A stretch of 64,000 bases of DNA from Pseudobdellovibrionaceae bacterium (GCA_023898385.1 CP060220.1:1302001-1366000), one strand, 5' to 3'; counted from the first letter of the stretch, positions 17,507 through 26,748 are shown. Program-made: numbers and translations. Notes: generated by a model not told the origin, from the letters alone.

Positions 17507-19340
17507 AGGGGATGTACTCACTTAGATAGTCCATCCACCTGAGTTTTGGGGTGTCCACCCCTTCGTCTATTCGCCAGATTTCGTAGAAATCCCAGCCGAC
17601 AAAAGTGGAGCGTTGCATGAGTTCGGCCATAGATTTGGCTTCGCCGTCAGTATTGGTGCAGTTCGGGGTACAGGTGGCTGTGTCTAGCACAAACACAGGG
17701 CCATTCGAGAGTGATGGAGGCCGGGAAAATACCGGGCCGACATGTACTGGAGGGGCCGTGGCCGTGACGTTGGCAAGTGAATAGGTATAACGTGGCTGCG
17801 CGAAAACGTGCGAGGCAATGCCGCCCACATCATCAACCCCTGTCACCGTCCCAGTGAAATAGCTGTCGCGTGGTGCGACCCAGTTTCCTATTCCAGCAGC
17901 GTCATCCAAAACTCCCGTGGAAACCACGTCTGCATCACTCGTACAATATTTACAGCTGTCCCCGGCTGTACCCCGAATGATACCATAGGCGGCGTGTCCC
18001 CCTGTAACAGTGCCGTATGTCGCGACATTGTAGACATCACCGCCGCCTAGTCCATAGGCATCACTCTGTGCCACTACATCTCCTGAAAACACGGAATAGT
18101 AGATGTTCGGGGCACCATGACCGACGATACCACCAGCATTATTAAACGGAGCCTCCACCCGACCCGATACGTATACATGCCGAATCTCTCCACCCTGCGA
18201 CCAACCTACGACGCCTCCTGCCGGATCGCTGGGCGACCTAAAGTTCACATTGGTCATCCGAACGTTCGAAATAATGGCGATAGTAGAACCAAAAAGACTG
18301 GCATAACTACAATTTGTGCAATCAAGACCATCTATGGTATGTCCATTACCATCAAATACGCCTTGAAAATTATTTGTCCCATCCCCAATGGGCGTCCAAT
18401 TGTTCGAACCAGAGGCTGATATGTTCTGATCAAGGATGTAAAATTGAGTAGCATCATTAGCCGCCATTGTTTGTAGTGTGGCTAAGTCAGACACCAATGT
18501 GGGCGGATTGGCCTGTAAAGTTTTGTAGATCCACGTTCGCTTTGGTTGAAGCGTACTTTGTTTGGCATAAAAATGAATTGTATTCGCCACGGCTGTAGCC
18601 GAGAGGTACGGTGCGGTAGTGTCGTAGTTGTAGTTTACGCTAAAAGTCCCGCCCCCCGTTGCCAAACACGGTGTTGTCACTAGAGTGGCCGTGGGGCTGG
18701 TGATCGTCACATCGCCCAAGGACACATCGCAGTTTCCGGTGAGCTGCCACCCCGGGTCATCCGTCTCAATAACAATACGAGAGGCAATACTTGCAGAAGG
18801 TGCCGAGTTCCCCGTGAACGATAACCGAGGATCCACCACTGAAAATGTAGATTGGGTTGAAGACAGCGGTTCTCCGCCCAACAATGCAGATACAGTTTTT
18901 GCAGAACCCGTTGTCTCATTGAAAAAATCAATCACATATGTGCCATCGCCGTTGTCGATCAACTCGTTCAGCCATCCTTCCGCTGTGCCCCCAGAGACCG
19001 AAATATCAACAACAAAAGACGGATCGTAATAAAGATTTCCATATTGATCGCGAGTCGACACCGTGATCTGCATCGGCGTGTTTTTTATACCCGTGCCGTT
19101 GGCCACCTGGAAATCGCTATTAGCAAAACTAAATACCGGAGGAGCTGGTGGCTCGATGGGACCGGATGACTCTACAGACTTGATTTGGCCATTAATCCGA
19201 TTGTCTGCCAGCTGGCATCGACCCACTGATATTATCAATAATAGGCAAGCCGTCGCAGCCGGGAATATCCGTCCTACACGCCCAGAATTATTCACACCTT
19301 GATTTAAATCACAGGCTATAGCCCGCAGAGATTTTAGCAT
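17505..19340 (-). CDS. Surface lipoprotein with Ig-like domain and GLUG repeats
   Basis: 611 residues from the ATG at 19340 (AAAGGA 5 nt upstream). The N-terminus is long (residues 1-42), with a hydrophobic core (ATACLLLIISVGRC) before CQLADNRINGQ; the residue before the cysteine is Arg, unusual for a lipobox. Residues about 75-165 look like an invasin/filamin-type Ig domain (STRDQYGNLYYDPS, DNGDGTYVIDF). Residues 320-520 contain GLUG-type repeats (FDGNGHTIDGL, GGVVGWSQGGEIRHVYVSG, GGIVGHG) expected to form a beta-helix. The CQLxDNRIxG block is shared with the lipoprotein at 54491. A sigma-28-like promoter lies just upstream. Probable surface adhesin; binding partner unknown. Confidence 0.8.
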   Translation of the reverse strand: MLKSLRAIACDLNQGVNNSGRVGRIFPAATACLLLIISVGRCQLADNRINGQIKSVESSGPIEPPAPPVFSFANSDFQVANGTGIKNTPMQITVSTRDQYGNLYYDPSFVVDISVSGGTAEGWLNELIDNGDGTYVIDFFNETTGSAKTVSALLGGEPLSSTQSTFSVVDPRLSFTGNSAPSASIASRIVIETDDPGWQLTGNCDVSLGDVTITSPTATLVTTPCLATGGGTFSVNYNYDTTAPYLSATAVANTIHFYAKQSTLQPKRTWIYKTLQANPPTLVSDLATLQTMAANDATQFYILDQNISASGSNNWTPIGDGTNNFQGVFDGNGHTIDGLDCTNCSYASLFGSTIAIISNVRMTNVNFRSPSDPAGGVVGWSQGGEIRHVYVSGRVEAPFNNAGGIVGHGAPNIYYSVFSGDVVAQSDAYGLGGGDVYNVATYGTVTGGHAAYGIIRGTAGDSCKYCTSDADVVSTGVLDDAAGIGNWVAPRDSYFTGTVTGVDDVGGIASHVFAQPRYTYSLANVTATAPPVHVGPVFSRPPSLSNGPVFVLDTATCTPNCTNTDGEAKSMAELMQRSTFVGWDFYEIWRIDEGVDTPKLRWMDYLSEYIP

Positions 19341-19369
19341 TTCAGTCCTTTGCCAATTGGTCTATTTTC

Positions 19370-19396
19370 CTATCGGCAGGATTCAATATTTTTTTA
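19370..19396 (-). promoter_or_regulatory. FliA (sigma-28)-like promoter
   Basis: On the minus strand: TAAA, 15 nt, then GCCGATAG. The flagellar sigma consensus is TAAAGTTT-N11-GCCGATAA, equivalent to TAAA-N15-GCCGATAA, so the -10 matches 7 of 8 and the spacing is exact. It lies about 30 nt before the start codon of the GLUG lipoprotein. Confidence 0.7.
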
Positions 19397-19505
19397 GATT
19401 TTTAAATCGTATTGTTTAAATCGTATTTATATGAGAATTCACACAAATCCCGTGCCCTTTTACCTCTGACTTAACCTGGAAGTCTTAAAGTGAGTGGGTT
19501 TTAAC

Positions 19506-19524
19506 CGGTGTGGTGTGGTGTGGT
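19506..19524. repeat. GGTGT pentanucleotide tandem repeat
   Basis: Four nearly complete tandem copies of GGTGT lie in the 330-bp gap between the lipoprotein promoter and the IS element. Apart from this the gap shows no gene. No open frame depends on it. Confidence 0.6.
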
Positions 19525-19674
19525 GAATCTTATCTGATGGTTTTTTGTGCCGCCCCCATTGTTTCTCAAAACCTCCAACTCTCGACATTAACTCCCTATT
19601 TTAATTGGCAACTCTCATTCCGAGGCGAAGCGCACAGTCTCAACATGAGACACCGCCAACAAAAGTTTGCAAAA

Positions 19675-20894
19675 TGTAGACTGCGGTTGATGGTGTCAGT
19701 GACTTAGGCTGCCTTCATGGTTGTCTCACTTTGGGTATCGGCAGCCAATAATTTTTCTTTAGCCCCGGGTTTTAGCACTTGAGGGTACTGCAAGAGGTAC
19801 TCGTTAGCAGACTTCCATCCGAGAGCTTTTCGGAGCCGCCAAGAGTTTTTCCATTGGCAATACTGTTCGAGGTATTCATTAAGCTGTTCGATGTTTTGCG
19901 GTCTTGCTCGATGGAACAACTCTTCATCGTCCATGCGGTGTGAACGCTCTACAAGCCCGTTAAGCTCTTTTTCTCCTGGAGGTATGAGTCTGTGCCTGAT
20001 GCCGTGTTCATCGCATAGTTCATCCAAAATATGCGGCAAAGGATCGTCGATTCGTGAGACAAATTTATTCGTAAATTCCACGCCATTGTCTGTCTGAGTG
20101 CTGGTTATCCAAAAAGGCACTGCTCTTAGTAGTTCAATCATAAAGCGTTCAGTCTCCCAGTGACCATAACCTTCATAGGCCCTCTTAAACTCCCACCTCG
20201 ATGCGTGATCAACGAAGTTATAGACGTAACACTTCTTGCCGTTTTCAAGGAGCGTTGTTTGCCAATTAACATCGATCTGCGTGTGCACTCCTGGCAACTC
20301 TACCTTCACAACGGTGGTGTGGCTAGACGCCGGCTTTGCACGCCTCTTAGAGCCCACAAGGCCCGCGTTCTTCAAAAACCGATGGATACGATACAGTGAC
20401 AGCTCCACTCCAAGGTAACGTTTGAGGTGGGCTTGTATCACCTCAGCGCCCCAACCACAGAGTTTGCGCCATCGCCTGATGTGATAAGCCGTCCAGCCAG
20501 TGATGTCCTGTGCTTGTCGCCCTGGTGCCTTTCTTGGCGTTAGTTTTCTGTGTCCACCCTCGAGGTAACTCTTTCTCCAGCGATAAACAGTACGGCCAGA
20601 TTTACCGATTTCCAGACCCACAAGTTCATAGTCTAAGTCCGAAAGGTTGCCAGAATGTTCCCTTTTAGCTAGCTCTATCAACGCAAGTAGTCTCAAAGTG
20701 AGAATCTTATCTTTTTTTCGAAATTTCTTGGCTTCTCTTCGCAGTTTATCTAAATTAAGACGCATTGCTAACTCCTTGTTCTTCTTGGTGTTTCTTAATT
20801 TGAGACTTTAAATTTCACCAAGAAGACTTGGAGTTTTTCAAGTAAAATCAACGTTTCCCGCCATTTCACTGACAAAATCAACCGAAGCCTAAAA
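19675..20894. mobile_element. IS481-like insertion sequence
   Basis: About 1.22 kb holding one transposase gene. The ends are imperfect inverted repeats of about 28 bp: left TGTAGACTGCGGTTGATGG... (19675-19702) and right, read inward on the minus strand, TTTAGGCTTCGGTTGATTT... (about 20894-20867), with 22 or so matches. Both sides are flanked by the direct repeat AAAAGTTTGCAAAA (19661-19674 and about 20895-20908), a 14-bp target duplication. The right boundary may be off by one base. The element appears complete and recent. Confidence 0.88.
19704..20765 (-). CDS. IS481-like transposase
   Basis: 353 residues. The N-terminal helix-turn-helix region (LVGLEIGKSGRTVYRWRKS, residues 45-65) is followed by an integrase core. 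The DDE residues are visible: D in QIDVNWQT, D in TQTDNGVEFTN and E in PPGEKELNGLVERSHR. The C-terminal WKNSWRLRKALGWKSANEYL motif is typical of IS481/IS3-group integrases. It is a single frame without a programmed frameshift, which fits IS481 rather than IS3. It fills almost the whole element and looks intact, so the element may still move. Confidence 0.9.
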   Translation of the reverse strand: MRLNLDKLRREAKKFRKKDKILTLRLLALIELAKREHSGNLSDLDYELVGLEIGKSGRTVYRWRKSYLEGGHRKLTPRKAPGRQAQDITGWTAYHIRRWRKLCGWGAEVIQAHLKRYLGVELSLYRIHRFLKNAGLVGSKRRAKPASSHTTVVKVELPGVHTQIDVNWQTTLLENGKKCYVYNFVDHASRWEFKRAYEGYGHWETERFMIELLRAVPFWITSTQTDNGVEFTNKFVSRIDDPLPHILDELCDEHGIRHRLIPPGEKELNGLVERSHRMDDEELFHRARPQNIEQLNEYLEQYCQWKNSWRLRKALGWKSANEYLLQYPQVLKPGAKEKLLAADTQSETTMKAA

Positions 20895-20911
20895 AAAGTT
20901 TGCAAAAGGGC

Positions 20912-20938
20912 TAAAGTTTCTGGGCTTTTGTCCGATAG
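20912..20938 (+). promoter_or_regulatory. FliA (sigma-28)-like promoter, close to the start codon
   Basis: TAAAGTTT, 11 nt, TCCGATAG: the -35 is a perfect match to the flagellar sigma consensus, the spacing is exact and the -10 matches 6 of 8. It lies immediately right of the IS target duplication. The expected transcription start falls at or within a base or two of the ATG at 20946, so the transcript could be nearly leaderless. Coordinates may be off by one. Confidence 0.7.
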
Positions 20939-20945
20939 GGTATGC

Positions 20946-22469
20946 ATGATTGAAAATGCTGAACTTCTGCAGCTTCTAAACCAAATTTCTGCTGATGTTT
21001 TCGACCGTGAAAAATCAGATGAGCTCGTAGAACGCATTCTAAAAGTGGCCTTGAAACTGACTGAGTCAGACCGGGGCACGGTTTTTCTTGTGAAACCTGC
21101 ACGACTAGGAAGCCACGAAAAAGTTCTCAACTCTCTTTTTGCCACAGGTCTTAATGGCGAAAAAATCCATATGAATGCGGATCGTGGTATTGCTGGAAAA
21201 GTATTTAGAACAGGAGAGCCTGTCATAATCAATGATGTGAGCACGAGTTCTGATTTTTTCCCTGCGATTGATAAACAAACGGGATATCAAACCGAAAATA
21301 TTCTAGCCGCGCCACTTAAATCACCAAAACACGAAACTTTGGGTGTGATTGAAATTCTGAATAAGAAATCAGGCGACTACAATGAAAAAGATCTGCAGAT
21401 CGTGCAAGTGTTATCAATATTTGCTGGCATCGCCCTTGAGCATAAATTTGACGTGGAAAATCTCGTCGAATCAAAAGAAAAACTAAAACAAGTGAACTAC
21501 TCGTGGCTTAAAAAGGCCGAGTTCTTATTACATCAATCGCTTAATCCAAACCTCCAAGCCATCTATGAAAAAATAGAAGACTATGCCATGAGCGATAGCG
21601 CCGTCCTTATACAAGGCGAAAGCGGCACCGGCAAAGAGGGAATGACTCAACTTATTCACATAAAAAGCCAAAGAAAAAATCAACCCTTTGTTGCGGTAAA
21701 CTGTGCCGCCATCCCAGAGAGTCTATTTGAAGCAGAACTTTTTGGAGTGGCCAAGGGGGCCGCCACTGGCACTGCCGAGCGCCGTGGAAAGGTTGAGCTA
21801 GCTCATGGAGGCACACTATTTTTAGATGAAGTGGGTGAGCTTCCTTTAAAAGAGCAGGCCAAACTTCTTCGTGTGCTACAAGATCATAGCGTGACGAGAG
21901 TGGGATCTGAAGAAGAACCCACTCACGTAGATTTTCGACTTGTTTGTGCCACAAACCGCGATCTTCGCGACATGGTGAACGAAGGTCAATTTCGTGAGGA
22001 CCTTTTTTATCGATTGAATGTGATTCATTTGAAAATCCCTCCTCTGCGCGATCGACAAGAAGATATTCCAAGCCTTGCCGTTTCTATTTTGAATCAACTC
22101 TCAAGAAAATCCGCCTACTTTCGAGATAAGAAACTCAGCGACAAAGCCATTGAGTACTTAAAGACTTACGACTGGCCGGGTAATATCAGAGAACTGCAAA
22201 ACAAAATAGAAAATGCAGGTATTGTCAGTCGAGATCGCTCGTTGATTGAGCCAAAAGATTTTCAACTCACCCCAACCCAGCGCGCTCCAAAAGTAGATGA
22301 AGATAGCCCTACTGCTATCGTGCTCAACCTGCATGAGGCTAAGGCCCAAGCCGAGCAAAGAGTGATTGAACAGGCACTTAGGATAGCTGACGGCAACAAA
22401 ACCAAAGCTGCAGAAATTCTGGGGATCTCTCGTGAAGGCCTACGCAAGGCTTTAAAGAAGGCGGGTTAA
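20946..22469 (+). CDS. GAF-AAA+-Fis transcription regulator with degenerate GAFTGA loop
   Basis: 507 residues from the ATG at 20946; a TTG start at 20928 is possible but would lie inside the promoter. Residues about 10-165 form a GAF sensor domain. The AAA+ domain has Walker A GESGTGKE (224-231), Walker B (GGTLFLDEVGELP) and the sensor regions of sigma-54 activators. The C-terminus is a Fis-type helix-turn-helix (KTKAAEILGISREGLRKAL). The loop that contacts sigma-54 is GAATGT (271-276) rather than GAFTGA, so activation of sigma-54 promoters may be lost or altered. There is no receiver domain. The gene converges with spoIID by an 18-bp overlap. Confidence 0.87.
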   Translation: MIENAELLQLLNQISADVFDREKSDELVERILKVALKLTESDRGTVFLVKPARLGSHEKVLNSLFATGLNGEKIHMNADRGIAGKVFRTGEPVIINDVSTSSDFFPAIDKQTGYQTENILAAPLKSPKHETLGVIEILNKKSGDYNEKDLQIVQVLSIFAGIALEHKFDVENLVESKEKLKQVNYSWLKKAEFLLHQSLNPNLQAIYEKIEDYAMSDSAVLIQGESGTGKEGMTQLIHIKSQRKNQPFVAVNCAAIPESLFEAELFGVAKGAATGTAERRGKVELAHGGTLFLDEVGELPLKEQAKLLRVLQDHSVTRVGSEEEPTHVDFRLVCATNRDLRDMVNEGQFREDLFYRLNVIHLKIPPLRDRQEDIPSLAVSILNQLSRKSAYFRDKKLSDKAIEYLKTYDWPGNIRELQNKIENAGIVSRDRSLIEPKDFQLTPTQRAPKVDEDSPTAIVLNLHEAKAQAEQRVIEQALRIADGNKTKAAEILGISREGLRKALKKAG

Positions 22470-23615
22470 TATCTTTTTTTCGCCGTAATAGTGTTGCAGA
22501 ATTTGCCGGTACGATTGGCCCCGTTTTGCCAAATACTTAGCCCCATATTGACAAAGACCTACGCCATGCCCGTGACCCCGTCCCTCCACAAAGAGTTCTG
22601 CCTCTGACAATTGAACTTTAAAATAGGCACTTTTCACTTTGTTAAATCCCAAAACTTCACGAAACACTTGGGCTGACAGCTGGTGATTTTCGCCATTTGC
22701 AAAACTCACTTTCAGCTGATCCACCCGACCCGAACCCGTGTGTCCAGCAACGGTTAGATCTTTAATTTTTAAATCTTTGGCGAGCCCCAGGTACCCATTC
22801 AACTCCCTACGCAGTTGGCCCCGATCCATGTGCCACTTCCATGAACCATTGGGACTAAAGGAACTGTGAGAATCTTTCACCATGACCCCGCCAGGCTCAG
22901 AAGAATTCCAGACGCTTTTTGGCAACTCTGTCTGTCCGCCACAATCGGCGTGATAATAGGCTTTCAAAGTGTGCCCTTCATTGTCCTTGAGATACTCACC
23001 TCGAGTTTCTTCAATGGCTTTTAAGATTTTATTTTTGGTCCCCTGGTCGGCATTTAGGTGATTGGAAAGGTTGTAGACTTGATCTTCAACACTCGACTCA
23101 AGATGAAAGGGCCGCCCCCGTCGATCCTCTAGCATAGACATGGCATAAGAACGAGACGCCACAGCCTGAGCCTTCAGCGCCTCTAGTGGCCAAGACGCCG
23201 GCATTTCAGAGGGAATCACTCCCTCAAGATACTTTTCAAGTGGCAACAGGGCAATCGCATCCATCCGCAATCGAGAAGAGGCGTTGATGCTAAATTCAAT
23301 GTTCTCCGGCACCAGTTGCCCATTCAAATGCATCATCTCACCTGATACAACAACCTTAAATCCTAAATTCAACAAAGGTTCAGGTAGATCTTTAGAGTAG
23401 ACAGACAAACCGTTTTCGGAAGGTACCAAATGGAGCGCCATACGTTTAGGCAAGTGACTGAGGCGAGTCTTTTGGCCTTTCAGCGAGACCGCCAAATCAA
23501 AACCCGCTAAAGTCACCTGATCGATATTTCGTTTGATACGTACTCGCACCTGATCCTGGCCAAAAACTGGCCAAGATAAAAACAAGCTCAGAATGATCCC
23601 CCCCAAAAGTCTCAT
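22452..23615 (-). CDS. SpoIID/LytB-domain protein
   Basis: 387 residues with a signal peptide ([20 protein letters not shown]). The SpoIID core is clear: LEKYLEGVIPSEMPASWPLE, KAQAVASRSYAM, YYHADCGGQTE, and the C-terminal GRGHGHGVGLCQYGA. SpoIID proteins are lytic transglycosylases that cut glycan strands lacking stem peptides. In non-sporulating bacteria they act in cell-wall remodelling. Location is periplasmic or outer-membrane facing. It begins right at the slipin stop codon (1-bp overlap at 23615), so it probably shares a transcript with the slipin and NfeD genes. Confidence 0.9.
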   Translation of the reverse strand: MRLLGGIILSLFLSWPVFGQDQVRVRIKRNIDQVTLAGFDLAVSLKGQKTRLSHLPKRMALHLVPSENGLSVYSKDLPEPLLNLGFKVVVSGEMMHLNGQLVPENIEFSINASSRLRMDAIALLPLEKYLEGVIPSEMPASWPLEALKAQAVASRSYAMSMLEDRRGRPFHLESSVEDQVYNLSNHLNADQGTKNKILKAIEETRGEYLKDNEGHTLKAYYHADCGGQTELPKSVWNSSEPGGVMVKDSHSSFSPNGSWKWHMDRGQLRRELNGYLGLAKDLKIKDLTVAGHTGSGRVDQLKVSFANGENHQLSAQVFREVLGFNKVKSAYFKVQLSEAELFVEGRGHGHGVGLCQYGAKYLAKRGQSYRQILQHYYGEKKILTRLL

Positions 23616-24364
23616 CAGTCTCCTTTAAACAGAAATGGCTTTATCAAGTCGATGGGCAAAGGCAGTATCACTGTGGTTTTACCCTCACCACTCACTTCTT
23701 TAAGCGCTTGTAAATAGGCCAACTGGAGAGCCGATGGAGATTCAGCTAACTTTAAAGAAGCGTCTTTTAACAGCTCTGAACGCTGCTTTTCACCTTCAGC
23801 ACTGATGACCTTCGCTCGTCGCTCCCGCTCGGCCTCGGCCTCTTTGGCCATGGCTCTTTGCATTTCTTTCGGTAAATCTATATGCTTCACCTCAACCACA
23901 GTGACTTTAATTCCCCATGGCTCAGTGGCTTTATCGAGAATCTCTTGCAAAGAATGGTTGATCTTATCCCGGTTGCTCAACAAATCATCCATCACATATT
24001 GGCCTAACACCGACCTTAAGGTGGTCTGTGCCAACTGGCTTGTGGCAAAGTAGTAGTTTTCTACTTTTGTCACGGCCATTTCTGGATTCATCACTCGAAA
24101 GTAAATAACAGCGTTAACTTTCATACTGACGTTATCTTTTGTGATTACATCTTGGGGCTGAATATCCATAGTGATGGTACGAGTATCGATCCGAATAATT
24201 CTTTCAATCCCGGGAATTAAGATAATTAAACCCGGCCCACGCACGCCGATACTTCGGCCAAGGCGTAGCACAACGCCTCTCTCCCACTCGGGTAAAACTT
24301 TGACCACAGAGGCGATCAGCACAAACAGGATGACGCCAATAACTATATAACTAAAAGGGGGCAT
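23615..24364 (-). CDS. Slipin (SPFH/band 7) membrane protein
   Basis: 249 residues. A single N-terminal membrane segment (residues 3-22, [20 protein letters not shown]) precedes the SPFH domain ([24 protein letters not shown]-like [19 protein letters not shown]) and a coiled-coil part ([29 protein letters not shown]). Slipins form oligomeric scaffolds on membranes and are partners of membrane NfeD proteases, which cut the C-terminal region of stomatin-type proteins in archaea. The gene directly follows nfeD with 17 bp between them, a conserved operon. Confidence 0.92.
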   Translation of the reverse strand: MPPFSYIVIGVILFVLIASVVKVLPEWERGVVLRLGRSIGVRGPGLIILIPGIERIIRIDTRTITMDIQPQDVITKDNVSMKVNAVIYFRVMNPEMAVTKVENYYFATSQLAQTTLRSVLGQYVMDDLLSNRDKINHSLQEILDKATEPWGIKVTVVEVKHIDLPKEMQRAMAKEAEAERERRAKVISAEGEKQRSELLKDASLKLAESPSALQLAYLQALKEVSGEGKTTVILPLPIDLIKPFLFKGD

Positions 24365-24381
24365 ATTTTTCTCCTTGTCAA

Positions 24382-25707
24382 TTAAGTGTCAGATTTCAAT
24401 TTCACATTTAAGGTGAGTCCCTTATGTCCAATAACCTCGACCAAGTCGCCCTCTTTCAGAGCGTGATCGCACTTCACTTTCCAAATTTCTCCCACCGTCT
24501 CTACCAATATTTCTTCGTGGGGCTCCGTTTTTACTTCGACTACACGGCCTTCTTGGCCGATCATGTCACTAAACTCACCGCGCTTTTTCACACCCAGTGT
24601 TTTGTAGGCCAAATACGACAATCCCATCATAATCAACCCCACAATGGCCGTTGTCACAATCAATAAATCCATAGGCAGAGCCACCCCGGAATGACTTGGA
24701 TCAAACAAAAACACACCTCCTAAAAAGAAAGCGGCTATTCCACCAATGCCTAAAATCCCAAAACTAGGAACAAAGGCTTCGGCGATCATTAAAACAACCC
24801 CAAGGAGCATCAAGGCGAGCCCTCCCCAGGTGACGTTGAGTTTGTGCAATGAAACCATAGAAATTACTAATCCCACTCCACCAATCACGCCTGGCACCAG
24901 GGTGCCAGGGTGAGTGATTTCAAAATACAATAATGCGAGGCTTGCCATCAAAAGCAGATAGGCTATTTGTGGATCCGTGAAAAAAGCCACCACCTTGTGC
25001 CTCATATCTGGGGCAAAGGTCTTCAATGCTCCAATGGAAACGGCCTCCACTTGGTCACCAGGCATTTTGACTTGTCGGCCATCGGCGAAATCTAAAAACG
25101 CCTTCTTGGTTTCAGCCACGTGGTCAATGGCATTGATTTTTAACGCTTCTTCAGCCGATACCGCTTTGGCTTCTGTCACAATATCTCGGCCAAATTGCTG
25201 ATCGCGCCCACGAAGTGTCGTGAGTCCATCAATCCAGCTGACCGTATCGTTAATTAATTTTTTTCTCAAATCCTCAGGAATCTGCTGTCCCCCACCTGCG
25301 ATGGGAGTGGCCGCCCCTATGTTGGTTGCCACCATCGCTCCGTTTACATGACAAGCCTGCATGATAATGGCACCAGCGCTTCCCGCATGGGCTCCTGAGG
25401 GATAAATTAAACATAATACCGGACGAGGTGATTGCAGAATTTCTTCCACGAGCATACGAGTGGTTTGTAAGCTCCCGCCGGGCGTGTTGATCAAAAGTAG
25501 GAGTGAACCGCAATTTTCAGCGGCGGCTTTTTTATTGGCCCGTTCAAATAAATCTAGTGTGGCGGGTCCAATGGCTCCATCAATACCGACTTCCAATGTA
25601 CACGTATCGGAAACCGGGCTTGTTTTTTGCGCGCCCGCTTGAAAAACCGCCATCGCACTGACCACAAAGAAACCCAGGTAAAGGCTCAGTCGAAATACCT
25701 TCTTCAT
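24382..25707 (-). CDS. NfeD-type membrane serine protease (ClpP-class + NfeD OB domain)
   Basis: The start at 25707 (441 residues) is preferred: GGAG lies 8 nt upstream and the ATGA overlaps the stop of the upstream gene. A signal ([21 protein letters not shown]) precedes a ClpP-class protease domain with [12 protein letters not shown] around the nucleophilic Ser, four or more membrane segments ([64 protein letters not shown]) and a soluble C-terminal OB domain ([25 protein letters not shown]). It likely degrades or processes slipin-type membrane proteins. Gene order nfeD-slipin supports this. Confidence 0.92.
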   Translation of the reverse strand: MKKVFRLSLYLGFFVVSAMAVFQAGAQKTSPVSDTCTLEVGIDGAIGPATLDLFERANKKAAAENCGSLLLLINTPGGSLQTTRMLVEEILQSPRPVLCLIYPSGAHAGSAGAIIMQACHVNGAMVATNIGAATPIAGGGQQIPEDLRKKLINDTVSWIDGLTTLRGRDQQFGRDIVTEAKAVSAEEALKINAIDHVAETKKAFLDFADGRQVKMPGDQVEAVSIGALKTFAPDMRHKVVAFFTDPQIAYLLLMASLALLYFEITHPGTLVPGVIGGVGLVISMVSLHKLNVTWGGLALMLLGVVLMIAEAFVPSFGILGIGGIAAFFLGGVFLFDPSHSGVALPMDLLIVTTAIVGLIMMGLSYLAYKTLGVKKRGEFSDMIGQEGRVVEVKTEPHEEILVETVGEIWKVKCDHALKEGDLVEVIGHKGLTLNVKLKSDT

Positions 25708-26276
25708 TGCACCCACTCCTGCATTAAATGTTTCAGATGGTTCCAAGTCACCTGCTTGTGACCCCTCACTTGTTCAAAGTCGCCAGTGAGCATGGACTCA
25801 ATACTGTGAGTTACCAACCAGCGAACACCGGACACCTCTACAATTCGCCCAAATAGGTCTGAATACTCATATCCATCAACGCCCAATAACAAATAGGCCT
25901 CCTCACCAAAGGCGATACCAAAAGGAGGTGTGGCTCCGGCCAACTCACCTCGCAACTGTTGTTGCCGCTCTATGGAAGAGTGTTCCCTTGCCCTGCCCGG
26001 GTCATACTTCAGCGTGAGGACTTGGTCTTGATGAACGGCTTTTAGCATTTTTTTTAGTAAACTAAGAGCTTCAAAGCTGAGATGGTTGGGGATTAACACG
26101 GCCAATTGCACCTGCGTCACCGGGTATTGTGTTTCGGGATTTGCCACGCCTTTTTCACTAACGGCCCGGCCACCGTCCCTCACCCGAGGTCCAGCTGAGG
26201 CTTCAGGCAAAAGCACCTCAGAAATCCCTAAGACGTCTATAAGATAATGCAATTGTTCGTAACCACACTCAGCCAT
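25704..26276 (-). CDS. Unknown protein coupled to nfeD
   Basis: 190 residues from the ATG at 26276 (a GTG two codons upstream is possible). No signal peptide is seen; it is probably soluble. The central part (VQLAVLIPNHLSFEALSLLKKMLKAV) has regular strand/helix features and the C-terminus is helical ([11 protein letters not shown]). I do not recognise the family. The ATGA overlap with nfeD suggests translational coupling, so it may take part in the same membrane-quality-control function. A short run of Arg/Gly/Ala (ASAGPRVRDGGRAVSEKG) looks like a flexible linker. Confidence 0.6.
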   Translation of the reverse strand: MAECGYEQLHYLIDVLGISEVLLPEASAGPRVRDGGRAVSEKGVANPETQYPVTQVQLAVLIPNHLSFEALSLLKKMLKAVHQDQVLTLKYDPGRAREHSSIERQQQLRGELAGATPPFGIAFGEEAYLLLGVDGYEYSDLFGRIVEVSGVRWLVTHSIESMLTGDFEQVRGHKQVTWNHLKHLMQEWVQ

Positions 26277-26428
26277 AACCACTCTTTCTCTGCCGTTTAA
26301 AACTAGTTAAATCAGAGCGTTGGGTCATGCACTTTCGAAAAACCGCAATGCGTTATTTGAGAGATGAGTGTTCGGCAAAATTTTCCTCGATCCAAAGACC
26401 AATTTTCAAGGATTTTTTGGGCAATGTC

Positions 26429-26455
26429 TCAAGTTGAGACAGGGGTCTCCGATAG
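26429..26455 (+). promoter_or_regulatory. FliA (sigma-28)-like promoter
   Basis: TCAAGTTG, 11 nt, TCCGATAG: both boxes match 6 of 8 consensus positions with exact spacing. The expected start near 26462 gives a leader of about 26 nt containing the AAAAGGAG ribosome-binding site of the zinc-ribbon gene at 26488. Confidence 0.6.
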
Positions 26456-26487
26456 AGGTCATAGAACTTCAAAAGGAGTAATTAGCG

Positions 26488-26748
26488 ATGGATCGCACAA
26501 AAGAGAACAAGGATGTTCAACATCTTGAAGGGGCTCAGGATGGGCCTCAGGTCATAGCCGAAATCCGCATAGTGCCACCACGGAACCGCCATGAAGAAAT
26601 ACTCGAGGAGTACAATCACTGCGCCCTTTGCGGAACAGAATTGCTTTTCACCCACGTCACTAACTTTGTCTATATGAGTGTGGACGAAGAGGCGCACTGC
26701 CCCTCTTGTAGCGTTCGCACCATTAAACAAGAGCACAAATTACACTAG
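26488..26748 (+). CDS. Small zinc-ribbon-like protein
   Basis: 86 residues with AAAAGGAG 9-10 nt before the ATG. The C-terminal half has two CxxC pairs, CALC and CPSC, 26 or so residues apart, as in a zinc ribbon. The N-terminal half is acidic and probably unstructured. No catalytic motif is visible, so it may bind nucleic acid or act as an adaptor. A promoter with sigma-28 spacing upstream suggests expression with motility genes. A small hairpin (CGGGC/GCCCG) follows the stop at about 26752. Confidence 0.65.
   Translation: MDRTKENKDVQHLEGAQDGPQVIAEIRIVPPRNRHEEILEEYNHCALCGTELLFTHVTNFVYMSVDEEAHCPSCSVRTIKQEHKLH

Noticed and set aside
18117..18419. Plus-strand frames opposite the GLUG lipoprotein
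   Set aside because: They are shadows of the beta-helix coding sequence on the other strand.
19510..19707. Short plus-strand frame starting in the GGTGT repeat
   Set aside because: No ribosome-binding site, runs into the IS end and has no recognisable features; phase variation by the pentamer cannot be argued without a gene.
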